DNA from: Bacillota bacterium | Lineage (GTDB): Bacteria > Bacillota > Clostridia > Christensenellales > UMGS416 | NCBI GenBank assembly: GCA_023410875.1 | Contig: JAEYPH010000021.1 | Coordinates: 62,001-126,000 of the forward strand | Direction: 5' to 3' | DNA: 64,000 nt | Part shown: positions 24,395 to 31,989 of the stretch, in pieces | How the letters are laid out: every line of letters begins with the position of its first letter | Position numbering within the stretch: the first letter of the stretch is position 1 | Made by a program: the position numbers and the translations under genes | Notes under the pieces: generated by a model | Seen by the model: only the letters and a program-made list of their open reading frames with translations | Told to the model about the DNA's origin: nothing | The model's database searches: none

Positions 24395-25713
24395 GCATTG
24401 AAAGCAAGCTTTTCTGGTTTGTTGCGGAGGTTCTGGTCAATCTTCTGGAAGTCTCGGTAATCCTGTGGTATCTGCATGTCAAATTAACAACCAATCATGT
24501 CCGGCTCTACGTTCACCTAATAGGCGGAGCGTTTTTGCTGGCAGTTGTATCCCTCAGCAATTTTCTCAGTATAACCGATGGCATCCGGATCCCTGCGGTC
24601 GCACTTTGTTTCGTTGGTTATACTTTACTTGTATATAGAGGGCCACTGGGCAGAAGGATCTTTCAGTCCATGCTGGCATATATTCTGCTGGGAATATCTG
24701 ATTTGCTGGCAATTTCCTTGTTGACATTTATCCCAGGTGTATCTTTTGATTTGATCACCCAGCCGACCATTTTTCGTCTGCAATCCATGGTCGCCACAAA
24801 GATCCTATTCGTGACCATCATCTATTTTCTGGCGAACATCACGAAGAAAAGCGAAGAGGTGACGATCGGCAAATATATATGGCTTTTATTTCTCATTGTG
24901 CCAGTAACGAGCGGAGGTATTCTGGGTACGCTTATCAACTATGAACTGCGGCTGAACGATACCAATGCTTTGCCTTTGCTGGTCGCCACCATAGGAATCC
25001 TGGTCATCAACATCACCGTGTTGGTTCTGCTGCAGGTTCTGTCCTTTCACTCCAAGAAAATACTGAATCAAGAGATGCTCCTGCAACAGAACGACATACA
25101 AGCCAAATACTTTACAGAAATAAAGTCCACCAACGACAATCTTCGCGGGTTTCGCCATGACCTGAACAACCATCTGCAAGTATTGCATGGATACATCAGC
25201 CTTGGCAAATATGAGAAAGCCAACGCGTATCTCAACGAGATAGGCGATTTTGTGGCCTTGACGGGAACCCTTACCAATACGGGCCATGACCTTTTGGACG
25301 CCGTGATCGGAACGAAGATTACGTATGCAAGGAAGCTTAATATACGAACGGATGTTTATCTGCAGGTACCAGCCAACCTGCCGCTTTCGCAGATGGAGCT
25401 GTGCTCGGTGCTGAGCAACATACTGGATAATGCCATCGAGGCGTGTGAAAGGCTAAAAAGCGGCTCCAGCCCTAAGGAGTTGTCACTTAAGATCGATCAG
25501 TTCGCGGGACATTTGCGCATCCTGCTCAAGAACACCGCCAAGCTGGAGGGAGCGCCTGATCTGGCCAACATGATCTCCACCAAAAAAGAGCCAGGTCATG
25601 GGATCGGCCTTTCCAACATGAAGCGCGTGGTGTACAATCACGGCGGTCAGGCACAGTTTGATTATGGCCAAAATGAGTTTTCCGTGCTGATCCTGCTTCC
25701 TTTGAAAAGCTAA
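24391..25713 (+). CDS. Sensor histidine kinase, AgrC-like (GHKL type)
   Basis: A 440-residue membrane kinase. Six or seven hydrophobic helices fill residues about 5-215, as in AgrC receptors for cyclic peptides. The dimerisation/phospho-acceptor stretch is L-R-G-F-R-H-D-L-N-N-H-L-Q with His256, and the ATP-binding domain has an N box L-S-N-I-L-D-N-A-I-E-A and G box G-H-G-I-G-L-S-N-M. This is the HPK10-type H box found in AgrC. GTG at 24391 overlaps the regulator stop and has GGAGG six bases before it. Base composition is lower in GC than the flanking genes, which is common for integral membrane proteins but may also suggest transfer. Confidence 0.92.
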   Translation: MSIESKLFWFVAEVLVNLLEVSVILWYLHVKLTTNHVRLYVHLIGGAFLLAVVSLSNFLSITDGIRIPAVALCFVGYTLLVYRGPLGRRIFQSMLAYILLGISDLLAISLLTFIPGVSFDLITQPTIFRLQSMVATKILFVTIIYFLANITKKSEEVTIGKYIWLLFLIVPVTSGGILGTLINYELRLNDTNALPLLVATIGILVINITVLVLLQVLSFHSKKILNQEMLLQQNDIQAKYFTEIKSTNDNLRGFRHDLNNHLQVLHGYISLGKYEKANAYLNEIGDFVALTGTLTNTGHDLLDAVIGTKITYARKLNIRTDVYLQVPANLPLSQMELCSVLSNILDNAIEACERLKSGSSPKELSLKIDQFAGHLRILLKNTAKLEGAPDLANMISTKKEPGHGIGLSNMKRVVYNHGGQAQFDYGQNEFSVLILLPLKS

Positions 25714-25718
25714 CCCAC

Positions 25719-25805
25719 ACCTTCTATGCGCAAAAAACCACCTTTTATGCAAACCCATTGCATAATCTTTTAGAATTCGTTATTTTCTAAAAGTGGATGT
25801 AAAAT
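25719..25805 (+). promoter_or_regulatory. Control region of agrBD: 21-bp-spaced direct repeats, palindrome and -10
   Basis: ACCTTCTATGC (25719-25729) and ACCTTTTATGC (25740-25750) are direct repeats 21 bases apart, which is the two-turn spacing known for LytTR regulators. CTTTTAGAA (25767-25775) and TTCTAAAAG (25785-25793) are a perfect inverted repeat. TAAAAT at 25800-25805 is a plausible -10 without a good -35, as expected of an activated promoter. Confidence 0.6.
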
Positions 25806-25840
25806 GTTGAAAAGTGGTGTTTCTTTAGGTGATTGATGCC

Positions 25841-26419
25841 ATGGCTCAGCGAATCGCATCTTTTCTTGTCAGCAAGGGCGCTGCGGTGCCCGACGATATT
25901 GATGTGCAAATCTACGGTCTGCAGGTCATACTCTCAACGTCCGTCAATCTGGTCGCCGCACTCCTCTTCAGCTTCATCATGGGGCAATTGTCCTTCGGCA
26001 TCTCCTTCCTGATTGCCTTCATGCTGCTTCGCCGCTTCACAGGGGGGTATCACGCCAACTCCTATCTTGGTTGTTTCTTGTCGCTGCAGGCAATGTTGCT
26101 CGTGGGTTTTGCCAGCCAACGTCTGTATGAGAGCGGCATATCCGTCGTGTTTCCCTGGGTCCTGACCGCAGTATCCATCGTCCTGATCTTTGTGCTGGCC
26201 CCCATCGACCATGTGAACAAGCCCAGCACTCCGGCCTCTCGCAAGAAATTCCGCTTCCTTTCCCGGGTTATGACGTTGGCACTGGCGGCGTGCGTTGCAC
26301 CGGGTTTGATGCTGGGGAGCACTTCAGCCTATGCGTTGGGCATTCTGATGGCTTTGTTCGCGACCGGCGTCCTGCTGGCCGTGGCAAAAATACGCAAGAA
26401 AGGAGGAGCTTTATCATGA
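25841..26419 (+). CDS. AgrB-like peptide-processing membrane protease
   Basis: A 192-residue integral membrane cysteine protease that cleaves the AgrD propeptide and closes the ring of the autoinducing peptide. The catalytic pair is visible in G-G-Y-H-A-N-S-Y-L-G-C (His71 and Cys78, the same spacing as His77/Cys84 of S. aureus AgrB), preceded by L-L-R-R-F. Four or five hydrophobic helices span the protein, and Lys/Arg-rich loops lie on the cytoplasmic side. I chose ATG 25841 because AGGTGAT stands about seven bases upstream; a GTG at 25829 is the alternative. It overlaps agrD by ATGA. Confidence 0.93.
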   Translation: MAQRIASFLVSKGAAVPDDIDVQIYGLQVILSTSVNLVAALLFSFIMGQLSFGISFLIAFMLLRRFTGGYHANSYLGCFLSLQAMLLVGFASQRLYESGISVVFPWVLTAVSIVLIFVLAPIDHVNKPSTPASRKKFRFLSRVMTLALAACVAPGLMLGSTSAYALGILMALFATGVLLAVAKIRKKGGALS

Positions 26420-26550
26420 AAAGACTGTTACAGGCGAATTTCTTGAAGGCAATCTCCTGGACCGTCGCGGCAGTCGCCGCAATTTCTGTGGGAACTTTCT
26501 CGATTTGGGTTGTGCATCAGCCCAAGGTCCCGGCCAAGTTGATGAAGTAA
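26416..26550 (+). CDS. AgrD-like cyclic lactone autoinducer propeptide
   Basis: A 44-residue propeptide. An amphipathic N-terminus (M-K-R-L-L-Q-A-N-F-L-K) and hydrophobic stretch lead to the peptide region T-F-S-I-W-V-V and the C-terminal recognition segment H-Q-P-K-V-P-A-K-L, matching the Q-P-K-x-P motif of the AgrD family. A Ser (Ser29) stands where most family members have the ring-forming Cys, so the product would be a lactone; the simplest ring is the five residues Ser29-Val33 (S-I-W-V-V), with an unknown tail. ATG at 26416 after GGAGGAG, overlapping the agrB stop. Confidence 0.9.
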   Translation: MKRLLQANFLKAISWTVAAVAAISVGTFSIWVVHQPKVPAKLMK

Positions 26551-26563
26551 GGACTTCGTGCAC

Positions 26564-26602
26564 GTGCCGCGGAAACCGTCAGGTTTTCGCGGCACAGTTT
26601 TT
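26564..26602 (+). terminator. Terminator after agrD
   Basis: GTGCCGCGGAAACC and GGTTTTCGCGGCAC form a 14-base stem with one G-T pair and a 4-base loop, followed by AGTTTTT. Confidence 0.9.
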
Positions 26603-26607
26603 GTGTT

Positions 26608-27093
26608 TTACCAATTCAAATCCAGCATTTTTAATAGTATGTTAATATTTCCATTGATATTATAGCAAGATATATGCTCGCTTTCATCAAAAACAACATA
26701 GAAAGGTAAATCCTGTTTGGACAGAACAATGTATATCTCTCCTATGGATCCACAAATCCATTCGCTTTCGACCGCAACGGGTGGCTCCAGAGGAACCTTA
26801 ACAATATACCCTTCATCGGGGAAAGGGTTTGCCTTCACATAAATGGCATCGGTTTGATTGATCCATTCAATGATCAAATTCCGTATCTCGGGCTTTGCTT
26901 GAACGGACTTAACGACCTTATCCAGCCTTGTGTCATATATCTCGATGTCATTGCCAACATCGTATTCCGCGATGATTGATCTAATTTCCGGCGCCGGCTT
27001 CGTTTCATCTATTCCGACACCATTGTATGCATTGGCACCACAAAGCAAGCCAATGAGCAATAATAACCCCAACGATAGAAGTCTTTTTGCCAT
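26608..27093 (-). CDS. Secreted protein of unknown function
   Basis: A 161-residue protein. An N-terminal signal peptide (M-A-K-R-L-L-S, then a Leu/Ile/Gly core to about residue 20, cleavage probably near A-N-A) is followed by an acidic domain with three cysteines. A Cys follows the hydrophobic core (G-L-L-C-G), but Leu at -1 makes it a poor lipobox. I recognise no family. ATG at 27093 has GGAGG nine bases upstream. It is convergent with the agr locus and shares the short space holding the agrD terminator; whether it is agr-controlled cannot be told. Confidence 0.6.
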   Translation of the reverse strand: MAKRLLSLGLLLLIGLLCGANAYNGVGIDETKPAPEIRSIIAEYDVGNDIEIYDTRLDKVVKSVQAKPEIRNLIIEWINQTDAIYVKANPFPDEGYIVKVPLEPPVAVESEWICGSIGEIYIVLSKQDLPFYVVFDESEHISCYNINGNINILLKMLDLNW

Positions 27094-27175
27094 GGGAGCG
27101 AACCTCCTCAGCAAACCTAATATCCCCACTGCAACAAGGAATCCGCTGGTTATCTGAGGTAGTATGGAGCAAACA

Positions 27176-27213
27176 GAAAAACTCCCGAATGAAGTTCATT
27201 CGGGAGCAAAAAA
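27176..27213. terminator. Bidirectional terminator, perfect 12-base stem
   Basis: CTCCCGAATGAA and TTCATTCGGGAG pair perfectly around one base, with A runs on the left and right so that each strand ends in T5 or T6. It ends the HD hydrolase/lipoprotein operon on the minus strand. Confidence 0.85.
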
Positions 27214-27234
27214 TCTATACCGAGTATCACATGT

Positions 27235-27810
27235 TCAGAGATTACCTTTTAGCCCCAGCGCCTCGGCCTGCTCGCGCATGCCCAATATGGTCTGATTGAT
27301 CAACGCATCCAGCTCCATGCCCAGCATCTGGGCACCGTCGGCGATGACCTGCCGGTTGACGCCCGCAGCGAAGGCCGGCGTCTTGTATTTCTTCTTGACC
27401 GAGCTGACCTCCAGGTCCAACAGGCTCTTGCTGGGGCGCATCACGGCCACGGCGGCGATGAGCCCGGTCAGCTCGTCGGTGGCAAAGAGTGCCTTCTCCA
27501 TCATATGCTCGGGCTTGCAATCCACGCTCACCAGCCCCCAGCCGTGGCTGGCCACGGCATGCACGACGTCCTCATCCACGCCGCGCTCCCGCAGGATCTC
27601 CTGTGCCTTGCTGCAGTGCTGCTCGGGGAACTGCTCGAAGTCGATGTCGTGCAGCAGGCCCACAACCGCCCATTTCTCCTCATCGCCAGCGTTCAGCAGC
27701 CTGACGAAGTGGCGCATCACGGCCTCCACCGCCAACGCGTGGCGGATGTGCCAATCATCCTTGTTGTATTCCCGCAGCAGCGAAAGGGCCTGTTCTCTGG
27801 TCGGTATCAT
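27235..27810 (-). CDS. HD-domain phosphohydrolase
   Basis: A 191-residue metal-dependent phosphohydrolase. The HD motif order is H-I-R-H-A-L-A-V-E-A-V-M-R near residue 21, V-V-G-L-L-H-D-I-D-F (the HD pair) near 50, and a later D-E-L-T-G-L near 112. Proteins of this HDIG-like group of about 190 residues are widespread in clostridia and their substrates are unknown. ATG at 27810 with GGAGGAGC before it. It follows the lipoprotein gene by 14 bases on the same strand. Confidence 0.85.
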   Translation of the reverse strand: MIPTREQALSLLREYNKDDWHIRHALAVEAVMRHFVRLLNAGDEEKWAVVGLLHDIDFEQFPEQHCSKAQEILRERGVDEDVVHAVASHGWGLVSVDCKPEHMMEKALFATDELTGLIAAVAVMRPSKSLLDLEVSSVKKKYKTPAFAAGVNRQVIADGAQMLGMELDALINQTILGMREQAEALGLKGNL

Positions 27811-27824
27811 ATGCTCCTCCGCCG

Positions 27825-28418
27825 CTATGCCGACGCCACGGCGATCAGCGCGACCAGCGCCACCAGCGCCACGGCGACGCCACCGGCGCGGAAGATCAGC
27901 AGCGACTTGGCGGTGTCGGTGCCGTTGAAGATGCCGCCTCCCTTGGCGGATTCCACAACGCGGCCGGCGAAGAGCGTCAGCAGCACGCCGGCCACCAGCA
28001 GCAGCGCCAGCACCAGCACCCAGCCCCAGGGCGCGCCCGTGGGGATGCCACCGGCCCGCGTATTCACATTGAAGGCGCTGCTCATCAGGTCATAATCCGC
28101 CTGGCGCAACTCGGTGTCCCAAGGGGCCTGGATGGTGGCGGGCGCCCCGGCCTTGTTCAGCGTGACCGCCAGCTTGCGGTTGTCCGGCAGCGTGATGTCT
28201 GCCACGCCGCGCTCCAGCGTCGCGAAGGGTTTGCCGTTGAGCTCGATGTGTACGGCGCCGCCGTTCTTTTTCCACGACCAGGTGTTGTCGCCTTCGGGAT
28301 AGCTGAGCCCATCGGCCGTGCGGGTGAACCCCTGCAGGTTGGTGCAGCCGGCCATGATCACGGACAGCAAAACGATCAGCGCCGCCAACGCGGCAAAGGC
28401 TTTCTTGCGAGCAGTCAT
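27825..28418 (-). CDS. Membrane-anchored lipoprotein of unknown function
   Basis: A 197-residue protein with a lipoprotein signal peptide (lipobox V-I-M-A-G-C near residue 24), a beta-rich outer domain of about 100 residues with W-S-W-K-K-N-G-G-A-V-H-I-E-L-N-G, a transmembrane helix near 133-155 (G-W-V-L-V-L-A-L-L-L-V-A-G) and a second one at the C-terminus. The outer domain thus sits between a lipid anchor and two helices. I know no family for it. The ATG at 28418 has AAAGGAG upstream; an earlier in-frame start lacks one. It leads a two-gene operon with the HD hydrolase. Confidence 0.65.
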   Translation of the reverse strand: MTARKKAFAALAALIVLLSVIMAGCTNLQGFTRTADGLSYPEGDNTWSWKKNGGAVHIELNGKPFATLERGVADITLPDNRKLAVTLNKAGAPATIQAPWDTELRQADYDLMSSAFNVNTRAGGIPTGAPWGWVLVLALLLVAGVLLTLFAGRVVESAKGGGIFNGTDTAKSLLIFRAGGVAVALVALVALIAVASA

Positions 28419-28584
28419 CTCTTGTGCTCCTTTCCAGCGGAAGGCCACAATGGGCCCTGGTACAGTCCTATTTTACCATATCGGGCGAAGGTTGAATATG
28501 CGCCCACAGCAATCTATGCCCTATTTCACGATTTTTGGCATTTTTTCCAAGATATATACCTGCGCCGATGTGCGAATGATAAAT

Positions 28585-28613
28585 TTGCTTTATGCGAACA
28601 CTTGTGCTATACT
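28585..28613 (+). promoter_or_regulatory. Promoter of the structured leader before the radical SAM gene
   Basis: TTGCTT, exactly 17 bases, TATACT. The start point would be near 28620, some 300 bases before the radical SAM start codon. Confidence 0.6.
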
Positions 28614-28619
28614 CGAAGC

Positions 28620-28925
28620 ATCATCCACAAAACTGACTGTATGTATGAAAAGAACAGCATGATCCCGACGGCGGTTCATCCGGCGGAGGGTAACGTAAAA
28701 CAATCACAAGGAAGCAAAAGAACCCGCCCACAGGCGAAATAACGTTCTTGAGAACAACGTATGAGAGTAAAAGGGAAAGATATCGCCTGGCGACCTGCGC
28801 GGCAGGCGATTGTGGAAAACTGAGGACAAGTCATCTAATCGCTTACGATGCCACAGCATCGTAAGCGAAAAGGCTGGCCAAAAGGCATAGCCTTTTCGGA
28901 CAGCCTAACGAGAGAAGGAACGTCC
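28620..28925 (+). ncRNA. Candidate structured leader RNA of the radical SAM operon
   Basis: This 500-base gap (28419-28925) holds no convincing gene but several strong helices downstream of a good promoter: ACGTTCT tg AGAACaACGT near 28742-28761, ATCGCCTgGC ... GCgGCAGGCGAT near 28782-28811, the perfect CGCTTACGATG ccacag CATCGTAAGCG near 28840-28867, and a long stem GGCTGgCC AAAAGGC ata GCCTTTT cGGaCAGCC near 28871-28904 right before the ribosome site. A 33-codon frame with ATG at 28641 has no ribosome site. I do not recognise a known riboswitch class. Confidence 0.45.
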
Positions 28926-30236
28926 ATGGACAAGATGCAAAAGCTGGAAATTCTCGGAGAAGCGGCAAAATACGACGTCGCCTGCGCCTCCAGCGGCTCC
29001 GCCGGCCGCAAGGGCACTTTTGGCAGCACGGCGGCCGGGGGTATCTGCCACGCGTGGACCGGCGACGGCCGCTGCATCTCGCTGCTCAAGGTGCTGCTGA
29101 GCAACCGCTGCATGTATCGCTGCGAATACTGCGCCGTCAGCGCCGCGAGGGACATCCCCCGCGCCTCCTTCGAGCCCAGGGAGCTGGCCGACATCGCCGA
29201 GGACTTCTATCGGCGCAACTACATTGAAGGGCTGTTCATCAGCTCCGCCGTGCAGCGCTCGCCGGACCACACGATGGAGCAGATGTGCGAGGTCGCGCAG
29301 CTGCTGCGGGATCGGGGGTTCGGCGGCTACATCCACATGAAGGGCATCCCCGGCGCCAGTCGCGCCCTCATCGAGAAGGCCGGCCGCCTGGTGGACCGCA
29401 TGAGCGTGAACATCGAGCTGCCCAGCGAACGCAGCCTTACGAGCCTGGCTCCGGATAAGAACGCCAAGGCCATCCTGCAGCCCATGGGGTTGATTTCCGG
29501 GCTCATACAGGCCTGCCAAGAGGAGCGCCACCGCCTGCCCAGCGCGCCGCCCTTCGTGCCGGCGGGGCAGAGCACCCAGCTCATCGTAGGCGCTTCGCCG
29601 GAGAGCGACCTGACCATCCTTCGCTTAAGCGAGGCATTGTACAGGAAGTACACGCTGAAACGGGTGTATTACTCGGCCTTCGTGCCGATGCCCTCGCCCA
29701 AGATTCCCTATCTGGACAAGCCGCCGCTGCTGCGGGAGCACCGGCTGTATCAAGCTGACTGGCTGCTGCGGTTCTATGGTTTTTCCTCCACCGAGATATT
29801 GGAATCCGCCTCGCCCTCGCTGGACCTGGACCTGGACCCCAAGAGCGCGTGGGCGCTGCGCCACCCCGAGTATTTCCCGGTGGACGTAGCCACCGCCCCT
29901 CTGCGCGACCTGCTGCGGGTGCCGGGCATCGGGCAGGTGTCGGCCATGCGGCTGGTGCAGGCCCGGCGCTTCGGCGGCCTGACCTTTGAAGACGTCAAGA
30001 GGGCCGGTGTCGTCATGAAGCGCGCATGCTATTTCATCATCTGCCGCGGCGGCCGGCTGCCGGAGACGCAGGTGTCACACGCACAACTGCGCATGCGGTT
30101 GATGCCCATGAGCCGCGTGCCGGAAATCGTGAACGGCCACCAGATTTCCATGTTCGAACCCACGGGCGACGACGCCTACGGCGCGCTGGCGCTTTCGCCG
30201 CCCCGCTCCGCCGGCAGCCTGATGCTCCTGCAATGA
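28926..30236 (+). CDS. Putative DNA modification/repair radical SAM protein
   Basis: A 436-residue member of the family annotated as putative DNA modification/repair radical SAM protein. The 4Fe-4S cluster motif is C-M-Y-R-C-E-Y-C near residue 63, followed by the SAM-binding strand with L-F-I-S-S-A-V. A helix-hairpin-helix (L-R-V-P-G-I-G-Q-V-S-A-M-R-L) near residue 345 gives non-specific DNA binding. The family almost always sits beside a DUF4130 gene, as here. The reaction is unknown; DNA repair is inferred from the domain and its partner. ATG at 28926 with AGAAGGA upstream. Confidence 0.92.
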   Translation: MDKMQKLEILGEAAKYDVACASSGSAGRKGTFGSTAAGGICHAWTGDGRCISLLKVLLSNRCMYRCEYCAVSAARDIPRASFEPRELADIAEDFYRRNYIEGLFISSAVQRSPDHTMEQMCEVAQLLRDRGFGGYIHMKGIPGASRALIEKAGRLVDRMSVNIELPSERSLTSLAPDKNAKAILQPMGLISGLIQACQEERHRLPSAPPFVPAGQSTQLIVGASPESDLTILRLSEALYRKYTLKRVYYSAFVPMPSPKIPYLDKPPLLREHRLYQADWLLRFYGFSSTEILESASPSLDLDLDPKSAWALRHPEYFPVDVATAPLRDLLRVPGIGQVSAMRLVQARRFGGLTFEDVKRAGVVMKRACYFIICRGGRLPETQVSHAQLRMRLMPMSRVPEIVNGHQISMFEPTGDDAYGALALSPPRSAGSLMLLQ

Positions 30237-30261
30237 TCCCGTCTGGATCGGGAGGTAAGCC

Positions 30262-31035
30262 TTGAATGTGATTTATGTGTGCGACGGCAGCTTCGAAGGG
30301 ATGCTCAGCGCCGTCTATGATACATGGTATTGCCGGCAGGACACGGTGCTCAACATTCTGCCGGCGCTGCCCGCGCAGCCGGATTTCCTGATTACCTACA
30401 AGCACATCGCCACCGACGAGGGCAAGGCCACGAAGGTATACAATGCCATTACGAGCAAAATCACGCCGGACGCCGCCACATCGGTCATGATGTGCTGGTT
30501 CTCCGGGCAGGAGGACGCCGGCCAGCTGATCCTGAACTATCTGCGGCTGGGCTTTGCCACCGGCCCCACCGTCGTGGAGATGGAGACCCACCGCCACGTG
30601 CGCCCGCTGCACGCCGCCGCCGCCCGCGTGGGCCGCGAGGCCCACAAGATGACCGGCCTGCTGCGCTTCTACAAGACCAAGGAGGACTGGTATTGCTCGA
30701 TCATCGAGCCGCAGTACTTTATACTGCCCATGCTGGGTCAGCACTTCGCCCAGCGCAAGGCAGACTCGCAGTTCATGATCTACGATAAGAACCGCGAGCT
30801 TTCTGTGGCCTTCGACGGCAAGGAAATCGCACTGGTGCCCGGCAAGCTGATAGAGGCCGCGCCAGCCTGCGAGGATGAGGAATATTTGCAGCAGATGTGG
30901 CGGCGCTACTTCGACACGCTGGCCATCGTGAACCGCCTGAACCCCAAGCTGCAAAGCCACAACATGCCCAAGCGCTACTGGAAGCACCTGGTGGAGAACC
31001 CCTATGGGGCCATGGCGAAACATTTGGCGAAATAA
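30262..31035 (+). CDS. DUF4130 protein, DNA metabolism partner of the radical SAM protein
   Basis: A 257-residue protein of the DUF4130 family. The characteristic stretches are Y-V-C-D-G-S-F-E-G at the N-terminus, M-E-T-H-R-H-V-R-P-L-H near residue 115, G-L-L-R-F and the C-terminal R-Y-W-K-H-L-V-E-N. In other bacteria this domain is fused to a uracil-DNA glycosylase-like domain, which links the pair to base repair; its activity is not known. The start is TTG at 30262: GGAGG lies six bases before it and no ATG is near. The gap to the radical SAM gene is 25 bases, so the pair is co-transcribed. Confidence 0.88.
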   Translation: MNVIYVCDGSFEGMLSAVYDTWYCRQDTVLNILPALPAQPDFLITYKHIATDEGKATKVYNAITSKITPDAATSVMMCWFSGQEDAGQLILNYLRLGFATGPTVVEMETHRHVRPLHAAAARVGREAHKMTGLLRFYKTKEDWYCSIIEPQYFILPMLGQHFAQRKADSQFMIYDKNRELSVAFDGKEIALVPGKLIEAAPACEDEEYLQQMWRRYFDTLAIVNRLNPKLQSHNMPKRYWKHLVENPYGAMAKHLAK

Positions 31036-31058
31036 GCACTGCGAAGGGAGTGAACGGG

Positions 31059-31499
31059 ATGTACGAACGCCTGCTGGACAAGACCACCGCACCCGGCGAA
31101 GGCGCCATTGCCGCCGCGTTGGGGCAGGCCGCCCTGGCGCTGCTGAACGCTCTGGAGCACGAGCTCTTCTCCCGCTATGACCTGCGCCGGGAGCTGCGCT
31201 TCCCCTTCGGCAAAGGTTATGGCTGGGGCTACAAATACGCCCACCGCAGCCGGCACCTGTGCTACGCCTTCTTCGAACAGGGCGCCTTCACCGTGACGCT
31301 GCAGCTGGGTGATGAAGCCGTGGACGCCGTGGAGGAGCTGCTGCCCGCCCTGACCCCCGCAACCGCAGCGCTTTGGGACAACCGCTACCCATGCGGCGAA
31401 CGCGGCGGCTGGGTACACGCCCGCGTCACGGACACCTCGGCGCTGGCCGATGTCGTCGCGCTGCTGGCCATCAAGCTGCCGCCCCGGTTCCCTCGGTAA
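31059..31499 (+). CDS. DUF3788 family protein
   Basis: A 146-residue cytoplasmic protein that resembles DUF3788 (Y-E-R-L-L-D at the start, F-P-F-G-K-G-Y-G-W-G-Y-K-Y-A near residue 50, C-Y-A-F-F near 69). The fold resembles small heterocycle-binding domains found in MerR-type regulators, but the function is unknown. ATG at 31059 with GGGAG before it. It follows the DUF4130 gene by 23 bases and may be the third gene of that operon. Confidence 0.7.
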   Translation: MYERLLDKTTAPGEGAIAAALGQAALALLNALEHELFSRYDLRRELRFPFGKGYGWGYKYAHRSRHLCYAFFEQGAFTVTLQLGDEAVDAVEELLPALTPATAALWDNRYPCGERGGWVHARVTDTSALADVVALLAIKLPPRFPR

Positions 31500-31515
31500 A
31501 CAACACTGCCCTTTT

Positions 31516-31989
31516 CTATTCCTTGCTCTTCACGTAATCGAACAGCGTCAGACTTTGGCTGAAGGCGTATTCGCCGATCTTCACGTAGCCATGCTTTTCG
31601 TAGAAGTGGTGGTTGCGGACGTTCAGGTGGGGCGTGTCCAGCGTGAAGCGGCGGGCAGCGGGGTACTGCGCTTCCAGCGCGTCCAGAAACCAACCGCCCA
31701 CCCCCTGGCCCTGCCAGTCGGGGTGGACGTAGATGCGGCTGACGCGCACCTCGCCATCCTTTTTGTCGGTCATATGGCCGCCGCCGACGATCTCACCGTC
31801 GGCCAGCAGCACATAGTAGTCGTTGTAACGGGTCTTGTGGGTCAACCGTGCGCGGCTCTCATTGGCCGGGCAGGATGGGTCGTCGCCGTAGCGCGCGATG
31901 TCCTCGGCAAAGGCCAACCGCTGCAGCGCGTACAGCACCGCAGCGTCGGCGGCGCTCGCGCGGCGCAATTCCAGCTTCACAGCGTCCAA
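31516..31989 (-). CDS. GNAT-family N-acetyltransferase
   Basis: A 157-residue acetyl-CoA-dependent acyltransferase. The CoA-binding motif A is V-S-R-I-Y-V-H-P-D-W-Q-G-Q-G-V-G near residue 85, followed by N-V-R-N-H-H-F-Y-E-K-H-G-Y in motif B. Substrate unknown. The start is TTG at 31989, five bases after GGAGG, inside the end of the upstream dehydrogenase gene (13-base overlap). It is the third gene of the VOC/mtlD-like operon. Confidence 0.87.
   Translation of the reverse strand: MDAVKLELRRASAADAAVLYALQRLAFAEDIARYGDDPSCPANESRARLTHKTRYNDYYVLLADGEIVGGGHMTDKKDGEVRVSRIYVHPDWQGQGVGGWFLDALEAQYPAARRFTLDTPHLNVRNHHFYEKHGYVKIGEYAFSQSLTLFDYVKSKE

Noticed and set aside
28641..28742. A 33-codon frame at the start of the structured leader
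   Set aside because: No ribosome site and low-complexity charged product; kept only as a remark in the leader entry.
28742..28761. LexA-like site GTTCTTGAGAAC before the DNA-repair radical SAM gene
   Set aside because: Half-sites face the wrong way and spacing does not fit the Gram-positive CGAAC-N4-GTTCG box; better read as an RNA stem.
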